A stretch of 64,000 nucleotides of DNA from positions 1 through 64,000 of the forward strand of contig JAVTVY010017366.1 in assembly GCA_036873755.1 (NCBI GenBank). Reading direction: 5' to 3'. Below, piece after piece: positions 1 to 11,448 of the stretch. The position numbers and the translations under genes were made by a program. Below the pieces are notes generated by a model. The model ran no database searches. It saw nothing but the letters and a program-made list of their open reading frames with translations, and had not been told where the DNA came from. The first letter of the stretch is position 1; each line of letters starts with the position of its first letter. Source of the stretch: Hanleya hanleyi. Lineage: Eukaryota; Mollusca; Polyplacophora; Lepidopleurida; Hanleyidae.

Positions 1-1
1 T

Positions 2-484
2 CTGTATTATAATGCTTATGTTTTACCACTAATTGATTATTGTTGTTCCATATGGGGCTCTGCTTCCAGAGAGTCACTCGACTGTATCCTACGTCTCCAG
101 AAATATGCAGCAAGAATAATACTACATGTAGATGCAAACTATAGTACCCCGAGCCATGAACTTTTCAGGTCATTGAAATGGATGACCATTTATGAAAGGA
201 TAAAGTTCCATAAATCAATCTTGATGTTTAAATGTTTGAATGACTTAGCACCTGAATATTTGTCTCAAAATTTCATTTCAACTGCCTCTGTACTTCAAAA
301 ACAATTACGTTCTACATCATCAAAAAATCTGATTATACCCAAACCCAGGACAGAATCTTTCAAGCGCTCACTTCAATATTCTGGCGTGACTCTCTGGAAC
401 CAGTTGCCCCTAAATATTAAACTGTCAAATAATTTAAATATTTTCAAGAGACGAATGGAAACTTGGATTTTTTCCAATGTATGA
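2..484 (+). CDS. LINE ORF2, C-terminal end (partial, enters from left edge)
   Basis: An open frame runs from the window edge to a stop at 482-484, giving about 160 residues with no in-frame start needed. It resembles the segment just after the reverse-transcriptase catalytic core of non-LTR retrotransposon ORF2 proteins: a YYNAYVLPLIDYCCSIWG-like stretch, then LQKYAARIIL, then KWMTIYERIKFHK, then IPKPRTESFKRSLQYSG with LWNQLPLNIK. This order is typical of CR1/Jockey/L2-type LINEs. The RT catalytic motifs themselves would lie left of the window. The frame is undamaged here, so the copy may be fairly young. The exact clade is not certain. Confidence 0.8.
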   Translation: MYYNAYVLPLIDYCCSIWGSASRESLDCILRLQKYAARIILHVDANYSTPSHELFRSLKWMTIYERIKFHKSILMFKCLNDLAPEYLSQNFISTASVLQKQLRSTSSKNLIIPKPRTESFKRSLQYSGVTLWNQLPLNIKLSNNLNIFKRRMETWIFSNV

Positions 485-667
485 TTCCGGCATTGCTCAT
501 AGTGTGTCTCTAATAGTTGTTCACATGACAGAACTGTTCGATCTTATTATTTTGTTTATATTGTAAGTCTGTGTGCATGTTGTGTGTGAGTGTGGACTTC
601 GTCGAGGGTTTCAAGGAAGATTGGTACTTGTACCAAATGATTTCACCTCGTTAAATAAAGTATTATT
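485..667 (+). mobile_element. LINE 3' untranslated tail
   Basis: This short non-coding tail follows the LINE stop codon and ends in AAATAAAGTATTATT, a plausible 3' terminus and polyadenylation-like end for the retrotransposon. The next repeat begins immediately afterwards. No poly(A) tract or target-site duplication could be confirmed because the 5' end is outside the window. Confidence 0.5.
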
Positions 668-711
668 AGGTCTTTCCATTCCAGGTGGAAAGACCTATTG
701 ATATTGTACGG

Positions 712-748
<37 letters not shown>

Positions 749-3195
749 TATCCAACTTCTTACTATCCGACAAAGCGCTTGATCTACAGCCACAATATTT
801 GGTACATGCGTAGAAGTCACTTCCAATCTTTTGTCGACGGTCATGATTTTTGACTTTGACCTTGACCTTATGACTTATTGGCTTGTAAAGTTAAAACCTT
901 TTCTGCGAATATTGATGAAGCGGAGGAGAGGACGCGATTGAGACGTATAATGTAACCGTTTGAATGTATTTGCAACAAAATGAACCGACAAAATAAGTAG
1001 GTCACCACTGCTGATATTGAGTTCTTTACCCTGAACACGTTTTGCTTGTTAACAGAGTGCAGCCAAAACGAAACAATAGATCTTCAAGAAACCAGAGGGT
1101 TGCTAAATCTTATACATGGTCTAGCTACTGTCTGTCTTTCAAAAAGTTACGTAACAATAACGAGTAGTTATCTCCCCTTTGATCATTTTCAAAAGCTGTC
1201 ATTTTATAAGGAAATAAGATACGGCATTGATTCTTGTAACATTAATGAACACTTTAATGGCCAAAAAGTACGTGACCCTAAATTTGACATTTGACCTCTG
1301 GGAGCGTCTCAGTATGAGTGCAAAGTTTGACGGTGAAATCGTGAACGGCTGATGCCATCAGTCTGAAAATGAGGTCACGTGACCTACATCACGTCACAAG
1401 GTCAGCACTTGTGTCAGAATTCGGCTTTGACCTTGATCTTTGAAGTGATGAGCATCCAAATATCGAAAATACGGCTTCCATTTACTTAGAAAGTAACATG
1501 CTGACAGGCAAGAAACAATAACACAATAGTAAGCACAATATTGTCTTTCTTTCGGTGCTACTTATAAAACGATCGGATGTGACCTTGACCTTGAATATCG
1601 CACAATGTAAAAAAAGTTTTTCGCGTTTTTCTCAAAAACTACAACATGCAGGAATCTGTAATTTGGTACATTTGTACGCCATGATGCAAGTATGACGTCA
1701 CTACATTTTCAACCTGACCTTGACCTTGGCTCTTGAGATATGGTCACCGACAGTTTTGCGACTACAGGGTTATAACTCGAAAACTGTTGGGAATTTCAAG
1801 TTGGAATTTGCACATGAATGTAGGTCATTATATGACGTAACAGAAAAACATTAGAAGCCATCAAGATATACCAGAAAGAATAGAACATAATTAGCAATTT
1901 GTGAAATTTACGCTTTATTCAAATTTTGCGAAAAGTATTCATCCAATCATCACTATTTTTAGGTATGTTTGAGAGAATATATATATGTATTTGCCTATGA
2001 AATTTCAAGAATATAGCTTTGATAGGTTTAGAGATATTGAAAATTCAAATTTCCCGAACTATTAAGCCGTTAAATGGTCATATGTTGATTTCATCTATTC
2101 AATGGGTGTTGTCAATTTCGCTATAGCGAGTCGGCTGTAACACTCGAGGCATCCAATGTTCGCAATTAAATAAACGTCGTGTTACATGACGGGGCCGGCT
2201 CAATTTTGTAAACCTTTTATCTCTTGAACCGCAATAGTTACGAACTTGTAATTTGCTGCCACTTACTTCCAATACTGTGTTCTTTCGTTGACAATGACTT
2301 CGTACCGGGCACAGTAATTGTGGAAAACTTGAACAGTTACGAGAGAGCCGTTAGTTTGACATAATACAGGGTAGACAGAGGGTTAGCGATCCAGCGATCC
2401 TGGTATCCGTAAACGAACCAGGTGAAGAAATTGCTTCGCCGGAAGTGCGCGCGTCTGTCCCTCAAATACGCGCGAGTGTTCCTTTCAATTCGTGCGTAGG
2501 AAAATTGCTGTTTTCCAAGAAAGCTGAGCAGGGATGTCATTTAGGTGTCTAGGATTAAAGTTCCTAAAACGAGGGAGTATTTGATGTTGCCGTTTACGTG
2601 GAATGTTCCCAGATGGAGTACGAATGTACCGTACGAAGAAGGTAAGGATTTCATTAATAATTTGGGAACAATACCCAGTCGACTAAAATTGCGCGCCACA
2701 TGACGTAATTTTACCCGCATCTCTGCAACTGCATCTTGTTGTTTGTTTCACACGATTCTAGGCTGAAGTTTCTGGTGCAGGTCATCAATTTTGATTGCGG
2801 GAATATCTATATGTGTTTAGAATTGACAGTAAGAATGCATTCGCATTGTTGCAGACAGGATACAATTTCCGCCCCCAATTAGCATGATGTACGCGACGAA
2901 TGAGTATTGAGCGACATAAATTCAGTGCACAGATAGAGCGAACTCATACAGAAAACCATAGACTTTCAATAGTTTATCTTTTAGCAATTGTTTGGATAAC
3001 GGCACATAACGATGAAAATTCACACTCGCGACCTAAGGCGCTCGCAAACTTGGCAAATTAAACCTTCCGGAAAATGCTTCCACTCCGTATTTGTCGTATA
3101 TACCACATCACAATACAGCGAATTAATACCTTTGGAGGACGACAAGGAAAGACCGTGATATTGTACCGACAATATCTAGTTATTATTATTATTAT
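668..3195. repeat. Repeat segment bounded by GGAAAGACC..GATATTGTAC motifs and (ATT)n
   Basis: It starts with a perfect 10-bp stem, AGGTCTTTCC (668-677) and GGAAAGACCT (687-696), then GATATTGTACGG and a (TTA)n microsatellite of about 36 bp (712-747). At the right end, 3,146-3,168 repeats GGAAAGACC, two bases, then GATATTGTACCG in the same orientation, again followed by (TTA)n to about 3,199. The interior holds several TGACCTTGACCTT tracts (about 850, 1,430, 1,580 and 1,711). A mollusc-type AGTTATCTCCCC lies at 1,166. No coding frame of note was found. It may be one non-autonomous element or two copies of one end; boundaries are approximate. Confidence 0.45.
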
Positions 3196-3199
3196 TATG

Positions 3200-3890
3200 A
3201 TATGATCAATAATATTTGGCAGAATTCGATATCATGGAAATTAATTGGGCAAAATCCCCCCTCCCCTGGTGTTTCTAATTTCGTAATGTCATTCATCAAC
3301 GAAATTCTTCATCTGGTGCCAGTTCCATCCTCAAAGGCTCTCAGATTGCATCATTTGAGGGGTCATTTTGGAAAATATGCTTCACCAAGCGGAGGGTCCA
3401 CCCCCTTTGGATCCCCCCCCCCCCCAAACGCCATTTCTGTTGGGCCCTATAACTTTCGGCAGTGACCCTACAGCTTCATTTCTTAGGAAAAACACTCCCA
3501 TCTGTCTGCCATCGAGTCCACATGACACCTCCACCTTGAATTGTATAGCATCCATTTAGTTCAGAAGAAAGAATAAATGCCGCCATCGATTTACTTTGTG
3601 TACAAGTGAAATTTGAGTGAGGGGAAGTAAAATTAATTTTCACCTGCCACATGTGGCAAGTAAGTTTTTCAAAACATTTCAACCCCTGTTTACTCACTGC
3701 ACAGCGGGTCGCATAGGTCTGGCACGGGATAGGGTGGGGCGAGAGACCTGGGGTTTTTACTACCCCAGATTCCATGGGCCAGGCTTGCCCCCTACAGTAG
3801 AATGGGTCGACTGCGCATGTGCGATGAGTAGTGCGCGATGAGTAGTATAGAAAGCGCACGCGATCTCCCTATGTTTATAAAAGGAGCTGA
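3200..3890. other. Gene-free stretch
   Basis: No supported gene. It contains a run of 13 C at 3,413-3,425 and a GC-richer patch (about 3,700-3,870). Short frames on both strands here overlap each other and resemble nothing I recognise. Confidence 0.4.
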
Positions 3891-4084
3891 ACTACTACAG
3901 AGGCAATTGCATTAATGTTTACACTCGTTTCGTTCATTCCGGTTGCATTTCAGTTCGGTTATTAAAATATGACCGCAAAAATTCTAAACCGGAACGAATT
4001 ATGACCGGATTATGAACGAAGTTTAACCGAAACGAAATGAACGGAACGGAGTGAACGAAGTTTTGGACTGCCCGCTGCGGCAGT

Positions 4085-6678
4085 TTAACTCTTTCCCCCA
4101 TGGACTTGTGGGGAATTTTCTCTCTCTGACCCATAACAGATATAATTTGTGATGGCATAGGTCTTTAACCCATGGACTGATTTCAATTTTCATACGTTTC
4201 CAGCGATGTTAAATATCCCGTTTTATGTCCCATGTCATGTGAAAAAATATTTATTAATGGTCTCCCACAGACCCATTCTACCATCATCCGAATGCATGGC
4301 ACGATCATACGTAGAAACTTCTGCTCGTAGCCATGCGGTAACGGGTGCTATCTGAGTGTAATAGGACGTTTCCCAAATGGTCACATCCGACTGGCCCTGT
4401 TACATCCGACATCGGTGCAATCACATTCATACAACGAAGACACACCTCCAGAAAGCGATTGATTGAAATGATCCCATGGTGGGCCTCGAAGTGCCCCCAT
4501 CACAAAATAAAAAGCATATCATTTTCCTGTGGTCTGCCGCCGATTTTATTTTGTTTTCAAATATGTTAAGCCGTTTGTTTCTTAAGATAAACAAAGAAGC
4601 ATGCTCCACTAGAGTGAGAAATAAAATAGCTAATTTGCACAACTTCGTTTTGGTCTCGCGTAGACTCCCCCAGTCTTGCGCCTCGTGAAACTGACATGTT
4701 TGCATGTGTGAGAAATATTTGAATACAGATAATTTCATTGGCTCGTATAAATGGGGCCGACATTTGACCTCATGCTTTGGGAACAACTTTCGAACTGGAT
4801 TATCTCCCTCTAGATAGATGGCGCCGTGTGAAATACATGCCGAATCACAGCGAAAATCTAAGGGTATAGTGTTAAATGAAACGTGAAATGCCCTTAGAAA
4901 GCTAAGATGCCGTTCTACGTAATTTGTTCACGTTTTATATCAATATCAGCAACGTTTAATCTAAAAATAAGTAATCTTGCGAGAAAATGTGTTGTGTCTG
5001 CTTTCTGTCTGTTGGAAATCACGAAAAAAAGTGAAGAAATTGTCGCATTTTAGCCACGTTTTGCAGCGTTCTGTTGTTGTTGTTCCGCTGCAATTCCTAT
5101 GTTATCGTATACCATTGTAAAGCTTATTTTCCGTACATTCGGGATGTGGCAGTGATATCATGAGATGGCAGGTATAGAACGAGCTATAACTGAAAAAGTC
5201 CCATGTACTTCTTTGAAGGAGAATGAAGGCTGGTAACAAGGCATAGGTTTAGCCAGCAATGCGTCTCGCCGTCTTTGAGACGGCCAACCCCAGTGTGTGA
5301 CATTGAGACGGTCAATTAAAAAACGGGACAGCTATTCTTTATTGGTAATGTTTAATGCATATCCCCGAGACGGTGTGTTTTCCAAGAGCAAAATAATTAA
5401 ACAAAACTCATGAAAAAACAAACCCAAACATGACTGTTGTAGTTGTTATGAATTGGCATCGACCACGTGGAAATCCCCTGTAGTGGAAGAAATCCAAGGG
5501 GTGAACTTGAAAACGAGGGCAACCCTGTTCCTAAAGGTTTTCTCATTTCGTCTGTCACGCGCATAGATTTTCCAATCCACTGTACCATATGTAGTTTGAA
5601 GAATAAGTACGCCACTGAGAATGTGGTCTCTCAGCTCTCTGCACAAGGGTACTACGATATCATTCCCCAAAACAAATCAATGTGAGAGAATTTCAAAGCG
5701 GCAAGATGTCAAAACGAACTAACAAGGCATATTACTGATAGATTTCTTCAGCAAGGAAAATGTAGATTCATGTACGTCGGATTCTGACAACGAGGGTTCG
5801 AGGGATGATGATGAACTAACTGCCAGCTGACCAGCAAATGCAAACAATAGTGAAAATGGTCATATGTTTCGAATCCTTCCCATTCAACCTCAATAAACCC
5901 GCGAAAATGATCAGCTGACGTAACCCGACTTGCTGATTGGTCAAACTGTGCCAACTGCTCATTAGCATAAAATATTCACGAGTTACGCATGCGCCCTGGC
6001 CAATTTCGACGGAGTCAGAATGGCGCTCGGTTTCGCTGAGGGAAGCCACACTTCGCGTAAACAAAAGGATTTTTACCGATTTACTTGGAATATTCAATAA
6101 ATATTCAATGATCGTTATGCTATGAGTAACCAGGAATACATAACTGTGACATCTATAAGAATTTAGACGAGTTATTAAGTGGAGATGAAGCAAAACAGAC
6201 CGTCCATCGGTAGTACTCTGAATGTGATAGAATTCTAACGTGAGTTTTATGGTACACAATTTTTCCGAATTACGATTCCTAAATATTTCTAAAGCTGTAA
6301 AATGACAAAGATGTTCTGAATGTATGTTCAGGGTTTTAAAATGATGTATCGTGCATCAAATACTATCCATTATTTCAATTTATTTATCAATTCCCATGAC
6401 CAGACAGTCGCCGTTTTTTTAGCCCATTTTGAACAGTTCAACTCTGCTTGACAGCATGGCACTCACACGTCGACCAGCGTATAAGTGGCCGACAGGACTA
6501 GGGTTAATTAGGTTTTACTCAAAGTAAACACAAAAAATTGCAAAAATAATTCATCACATGGGAACTCAGTGACACGTCAAAATCCGTCTTCATGGGTTAG
6601 GCGAACACCCGTCAAAACACGCTTACATGGGGATCGACACAAGCCGTCAAAACCCGCTTATATGGGGGAAAGAGTTAA
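4085..6678. mobile_element. TTAA-flanked TIR element, piggyBac-like, nested
   Basis: TTAA at 4,085-4,088 is followed by CTCTTTCCCCCAT, and its perfect inverted copy ATGGGGGAAAGAG (6,662-6,674) is followed by TTAA (6,675-6,678). A TTAA target duplication with short C(C/T)CTTT-like TIRs is the hallmark of piggyBac-superfamily transposons. The right subterminal region holds three direct repeats of GTCAAAAYNCG-(10-12 nt)-ATGGG (about 6,577-6,667). No transposase frame was recognised in the 2.6 kb, so it looks like a non-autonomous derivative inserted into the larger TIR element around it. Confidence 0.65.
6577..6667. repeat. Three subterminal direct repeats
   Basis: Three copies of a roughly 36-41-bp unit, each with GTCAAAA(T/A/C)(C/A)CG and ending in ATGGG, lie just inside the right TIR of the TTAA element. 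The position suggests transposase binding sites; that function is inferred. Confidence 0.5.
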
Positions 6679-8681
6679 TCGATCGTACAGGTTTGTATGT
6701 GAACAAAGTTGGATGACTGACAGAGTGGCTCAGAAACCCGTATAGTTAAATGACGTTTTCAAAATGTACTGATTGTAATTTGTATAAACAGATAAGGAAA
6801 TGTGAAGCATGTCTTTCTTTACTCTACTCCCGGCCGCGGCGAATTATTTAGCTTCACGTGGTCCGAGATGGGAAAGAAATGACCTCTGAGAAATTGTATG
6901 ATTCTGCCTACCGGCACTCTGAACGCTTGGCCTAGAAAGAAAACATGTCCTTATTTCCCTGGCTGGAATCAGTGGGGCTTATAACACGTTCAATTGTCAT
7001 CTCTACATTAATTATGCTGATTTAAACAAGAAAATACAAGTCCCCCGCAGTTTCTGGAATTGGAATTAACATCTTCAACTGTGCGAACTTTGACCCTGCA
7101 GAGCTATGCCCCTGCATGAAAACAGTTGCTCCACGCACTTTGGTAGTCCTACGGGATCACCTAGCGTTCACTTCCATAGTCTACGGAATTTGTGATTGCA
7201 GATGAACTGATTATCAAAATAATACAATAACAACTACATGGCTTGTTCTCCCAAGGTTTTGTGTTGTAATCTGTTACAGCTCTTTTGTTTTTAACCTTGG
7301 CTGAATGAATTTTTTTTTGTACTAATACGCCCATTATGAGCCGATTACAGTAACAAAACAACGGAATAAAAGAACAACATTTCACATGGGGTACATGTAG
7401 ATCTAATACCCATTACGAAGTAATAGTATATTACCAATACAATAATAGTAACACTTTAAGCCTCAAATTAGGAAACTGAATCCTGTTTTGCGAGACAACA
7501 GTATATAAAATGCCACATCTCTCGAAATGGAATCGGGTGGGTCTAACAAAAGAACAAATAGTTGAGAAAATACTAAATTAATATTATCCTGGATGATATT
7601 TAAAGATTCGTTCTCATAGAGGCGTATAAGATGTTTTTCATCCTCAAATTGCAGGGCTTCTTGTTTAGAATTAGTGCGCTCGCATCAAAATATTTAGGAG
7701 AGCGTATTTGAAAGTCAGGCGAGTGGTTGCAATATAATACAACATAAAATATGACAGTTTACGTGAGCTAAATATCACTCTGGTGACATGAATTTACGCG
7801 AGTGTTTGCGTGCAGGTGAGCTATCACTCGCGCTAAACACAAAGCCCTGAATTGTGTTGCGGAATCCTGTCGCTTGTGTAGATATCACGGAGAAAAGTAC
7901 CGGTAATGAGAAACTTATTAGCCCATTCTTCCTAAATATTTACATAATACTAAAAATTTGTCTAATGTGAAAACAAACAAGAAGGATGCAAGATAATTTT
8001 ACCGATAGCGCAGAAGAATATATAAGATAAATATAATTCTGATAAAAAATATTATTAAACTATTTTGAATAACTTTTCTCTTTTCTCATATCGACCAAAT
8101 TTATCAACAGTTTTACAGTCGCCTTCACAAGAGATAATATTGTGGAACGCAAATAGAATACAGATCTAGAGTGAATGGAAGAAATTCTTGCATAAAGCAT
8201 TCACTTTTGGCACGAGAAAACCGGAATGTGAAATTGAAGACCGAGAAGTTCCCTGCTGTTGACATTGTTGTTATTGGCAGTACGCGGCCCTCGGAGAAAG
8301 CACTCTTTTGTGCAGACGTCGCGAAAGATTTCATTTCGATTTAGAGCATATAAAATTATGTTTTTAAATCTAATATAAAGTTGATTGTAATAGAAAGAAG
8401 AAAGATATCTCTCTGTGAGTCTGGGGATAATGAAGATCGATCTTCGTTATTTTCTTGAAGTTGGAAATCCTTGATAAGTTGCCATTTTCAACAATTGTTC
8501 TCCGTGAATGTAACCGACGATATGACAAAATAATTTATTACACACGTTTACATTTATGATAACGAACCGGAATGAACGCTTTGACCGAACCGTTTGACCG
8601 GAAAACGGAACGAAATGAACGCGAACGGACCGCAAAATGAACGGAACGAGTGTAAACATTAACGCAATTCGTACTGTAGTA

Positions 8682-10285
8682 CATGTAGTAGCCGAGTTAT
8701 AAAATCTATTCTAATTTATTATAGTAAACACATCTCAGTTCTACATACATTTACATGAAAATTAATCCTTCAAGTCTGTGCATAATGGTTTGTCTTAGGG
8801 ATGTGAGTTATGTGATGTATGTCTGACTGGTATTCTTATTTTTGTAGCTGTACATGTTTGGTTTCCATCATGAACAGATTAAGACTGTCAGTGTCGATCT
8901 CCGAACAGGAACTATAACATTGGCTAATTTGCTCAGTTTCTTTTTGGGGATTTTTAGTGTCTGTGTGAAGGTGTAAAATCAGATGTTTGACATAACCAAG
9001 GTTACGTACATTATATCTTTTGTACGTCAGACAAAGATCTGTACCGAAGCCTTCCGTGTTTATAGTGTTTGTGGTTAATTGTTAAAATTGAAGCGAATGC
9101 ATAAGTCACACAGTCACTTGCACCTTCAATAAAATTTCACCTCATATTGAGATGACAAAAACAATGCAGTTTAATGTAGGCCTACTTAACCATGCAGCTG
9201 TATCTTATATGTTGTGCAATGCATTGTTGATAACTGTCATGAATATGACTGCCAGTTACTATCACAGTGAATATATGATTGAGGGCATTTGTTAAATGTA
9301 CATGTTATCTTTGCACATGCAATGAAAGAGTATTTAAATGACAGTAGCTGTTGACTTCCATCAGATATCTGTTGTCAGATGTAGGAATAGACCAGATCGC
9401 CATTCAATGTTTTGCAACTTCCCGTTTGTACCAAATCTGAAGGTTTTATCATATTTGAGAGTTAGGACGAGAGTTGAAAAACAATTGATATTTTGTGCAA
9501 CTGTACGTAAAATCGCCATTGAAATATCTCCGGGACTATCACCAGATTGGCTGAAGAACGGCTCCAGATATTTAATTACCCTGAACAAAATTTAGTTCCA
9601 CAGGAAAAGTAATTTTTCCTGGGCAGAATGCGGCAGTTGGTACAAAGCGACCTTTCGTGACCTCCCCTTGTGCGCATGACCATTTGTATTATAACTGGCG
9701 ATCTCGACTATAGGATAAAAATAAACAGGCAGCAGTAGTCAAAACACAGCTTTAATCTATTTTCACAAGAGATGAACATGTTGATGCAGTCCCCACAATT
9801 AGCTTGAGCAATCAACAATTATTAACATTTCAACATTTAATGTATATTATTGCCATACCAGACGATTATTATTATTATTGCCTTTCCAGGTTTTTGCCTT
9901 TCCAGGTTTCTGTATTTGCGAAGGCTGTGATGTTTACAAAGAATATCTGTTGAACGGATTACCTTTTGAATATTTTGCCAGAAAAGAAAAATTTTACTCT
10001 GATGGATTGTCTGCATGCTTTAATTATGTTGTAAAGCTGCTTAGTTACACATGCATATATAGGCCTACAGTTCTGGATGAACTCTATACTCTATGTAGGC
10101 CATGGTTAATCATACACTTGCCTACCAGCTTCGTTGTACATCAAAGAAAACCTGTACATGGAACATAAAGGCGAAGTATTCTCCACTAATGAGGAGCGTA
10201 ATCAACGACATTGAAATATACACATGTAGTATGCTTTGGGGAAAATTATGATGGACACAGGGTCGGTTCCAGACTTTCAATATAA
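8682..10285. other. Gene-free stretch
   Basis: AT-rich DNA without a supported exon. A short (ATT)n tract near 9,866 precedes a tandem CCTTTCCAGGTTT duplication (about 9,889-9,909). Nothing else stands out. Confidence 0.4.
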
Positions 10286-10443
10286 TTCAAGCAGGGTGTA
10301 AAATAGGAAATAAAATTCTAGTTGCCTATGGGCAAGTACGGGCAACCAACATATTCAAATGCATTGCAATTCAAGAAGAATTTGGTTGCCCAAAGGAAAT
10401 TTTGGTTGCCCCGGGCAAAGGGCTATTTTGCACCCTGTTCAAG
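10286..10443. mobile_element. Small MITE with TIRs and target duplication
   Basis: CAGGGTGTAAAATAG (10,292-10,306) and CTATTTTGCACCCTG (10,423-10,437) are inverted copies matching 14 of 15 bases. They are flanked on both sides by TTCAAG (10,286-10,291 and 10,438-10,443), a direct duplication expected from insertion. The 146-bp interior repeats GGTTGCCC/GGGCAAC. CAGGG-type termini resemble hAT elements, though hAT normally makes 8-bp duplications and only 6 bp match here. Confidence 0.75.
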
Positions 10444-10860
10444 TTATTCCTTTGACAATATTTTCTACCCCTATAGCACTAGCAGTGACAGGTGGCAGGT
10501 GCATTGATACAAGGCTGCCTGCCTGATTTGCAGTTAGTTAATCGGGTCGCTTTCATCTCTCCTGACTCTCCAGCCGAGGAACTATATTTAATCGATGATA
10601 ACTGATAGTATATATTTTCTAAGGATCAACTTGGATTATAGTGCAAGTCTGGGATTCTCGGAGTCCAATAATTTCCCCTATTTCCTTCAATTATTGTGCA
10701 TTAGGCTTCAACTTTAAGCCTCTATACAGGAGTATCATCAAATATCTATTGATAACTGCATGTTCATTGACATTCATATGCATATAAACCTGTCTGTGCT
10801 AATAGTTTGAACACACAATTTCACACATCAAGAGATATCCTGAATCTGTAATGTAGGTAG

Positions 10861-10920
10861 ACCCTACATGTACTTGTGTTACCCTACATGTACTTGTGTT
10901 ACCCTACATGTACTTGTGTT
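10861..10920. repeat. Three perfect 20-bp tandem repeats
   Basis: ACCCTACATGTACTTGTGTT occurs three times head to tail without a mismatch. Each unit contains the ACATGT palindrome that is frequent across this window. Confidence 0.95.
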
Positions 10921-11270
10921 TTCATTCAACACATACATAGTTTCATGTAGCCTATCTAAACTTGGCCATACATTAATATGAAGGTAAATACATATTAATC
11001 ATATCAAACAATTGATACAACACAGTACATGTACATGCTGCTTAATCCATTATATTGGGTTTCAGTTCAACAGGAAGTCAAGCTTATTAATCCTACATTG
11101 CATCATCTTAATTATTAATGATAATTAACAATATTATTCAGAAACCATCAACGATGGTCAAGCAGATCTAGTTTTGCTCTAGGAAATCCAATTCATCATC
11201 TCAGAATTGAACTGAGGATCTATAATATTTTATTTCTTATCTATATCAAATATGTTTTATCTCTGAACAG

Positions 11271-11448
11271 TCAGCCAGTCAAGGAAGAGAAGGATTCCGT
11301 GTGTAAGAGTCCACAGAAGACTTCAGAACGACGTAGTAGTGTCAGTTCTAACTCTAGTCATCAAAGCCATAAAGAAAAAGGCAAGCGAAGAAAATTTGAC
11401 CCTGATGCCAGTCCAGAAGTCAAGTCAGAAAACGAAACAACTGTTCAT
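11271..11448 (+). CDS. AFF: AFF exon: Ser/Lys-rich linker
   Basis: The acceptor CTCTGAACAG precedes the exon and the donor CAT|GTAAGT follows it. The first base completes a codon from the previous exon; 59 codons follow and the exon ends in phase 0. It encodes a polar linker (QPVKEEKDSVCKSPQKTSER, a serine run SSVSSNSSHQS, then KEKGKRRKFD). Serine tracts and basic patches like this occur in the middle of AFF proteins, where the nuclear-localisation and transactivation regions lie. On its own it would be a weak call; the phase match to the downstream exon and the low complexity typical of AFF support it. Confidence 0.75.

Larger units (their letters stand above)
3893..8681. mobile_element. Non-autonomous element with terminal inverted repeats (4.8 kb)
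   Basis: The left end (from TACTACAG at 3,893) and the right end (CTGTAGTA at 8,674-8,681) are inverted copies over about 50 bp. Both carry AATTGC(A/G)TTAATG followed by TTTACACTCGTT(T/C)CGTTCATT. Subterminal stretches at both ends are rich in CCGGAACGAA / ATGAACG variants (3,930-4,060 and 8,565-8,650), as expected for transposase-binding repeats. No transposase-like frame is present inside, so it is non-autonomous or decayed. A second, TTAA-flanked element is nested within it. No clear target duplication was seen. Confidence 0.65.

Noticed and set aside
712..747. (TTA)n tract as a LINE tail
   Set aside because: It lies beyond a separate hairpin motif that recurs with (TTA)n at 3146-3199, so it belongs to the following repeat.
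3476..3859. 127-codon minus-strand frame and its plus-strand shadow
   Set aside because: GC-rich patch, no recognisable motif, overlapping frames on both strands.
5816..6259. 147-codon minus-strand frame
   Set aside because: Within the nested TTAA element but lacks transposase motifs (no DDD/DDE pattern seen).
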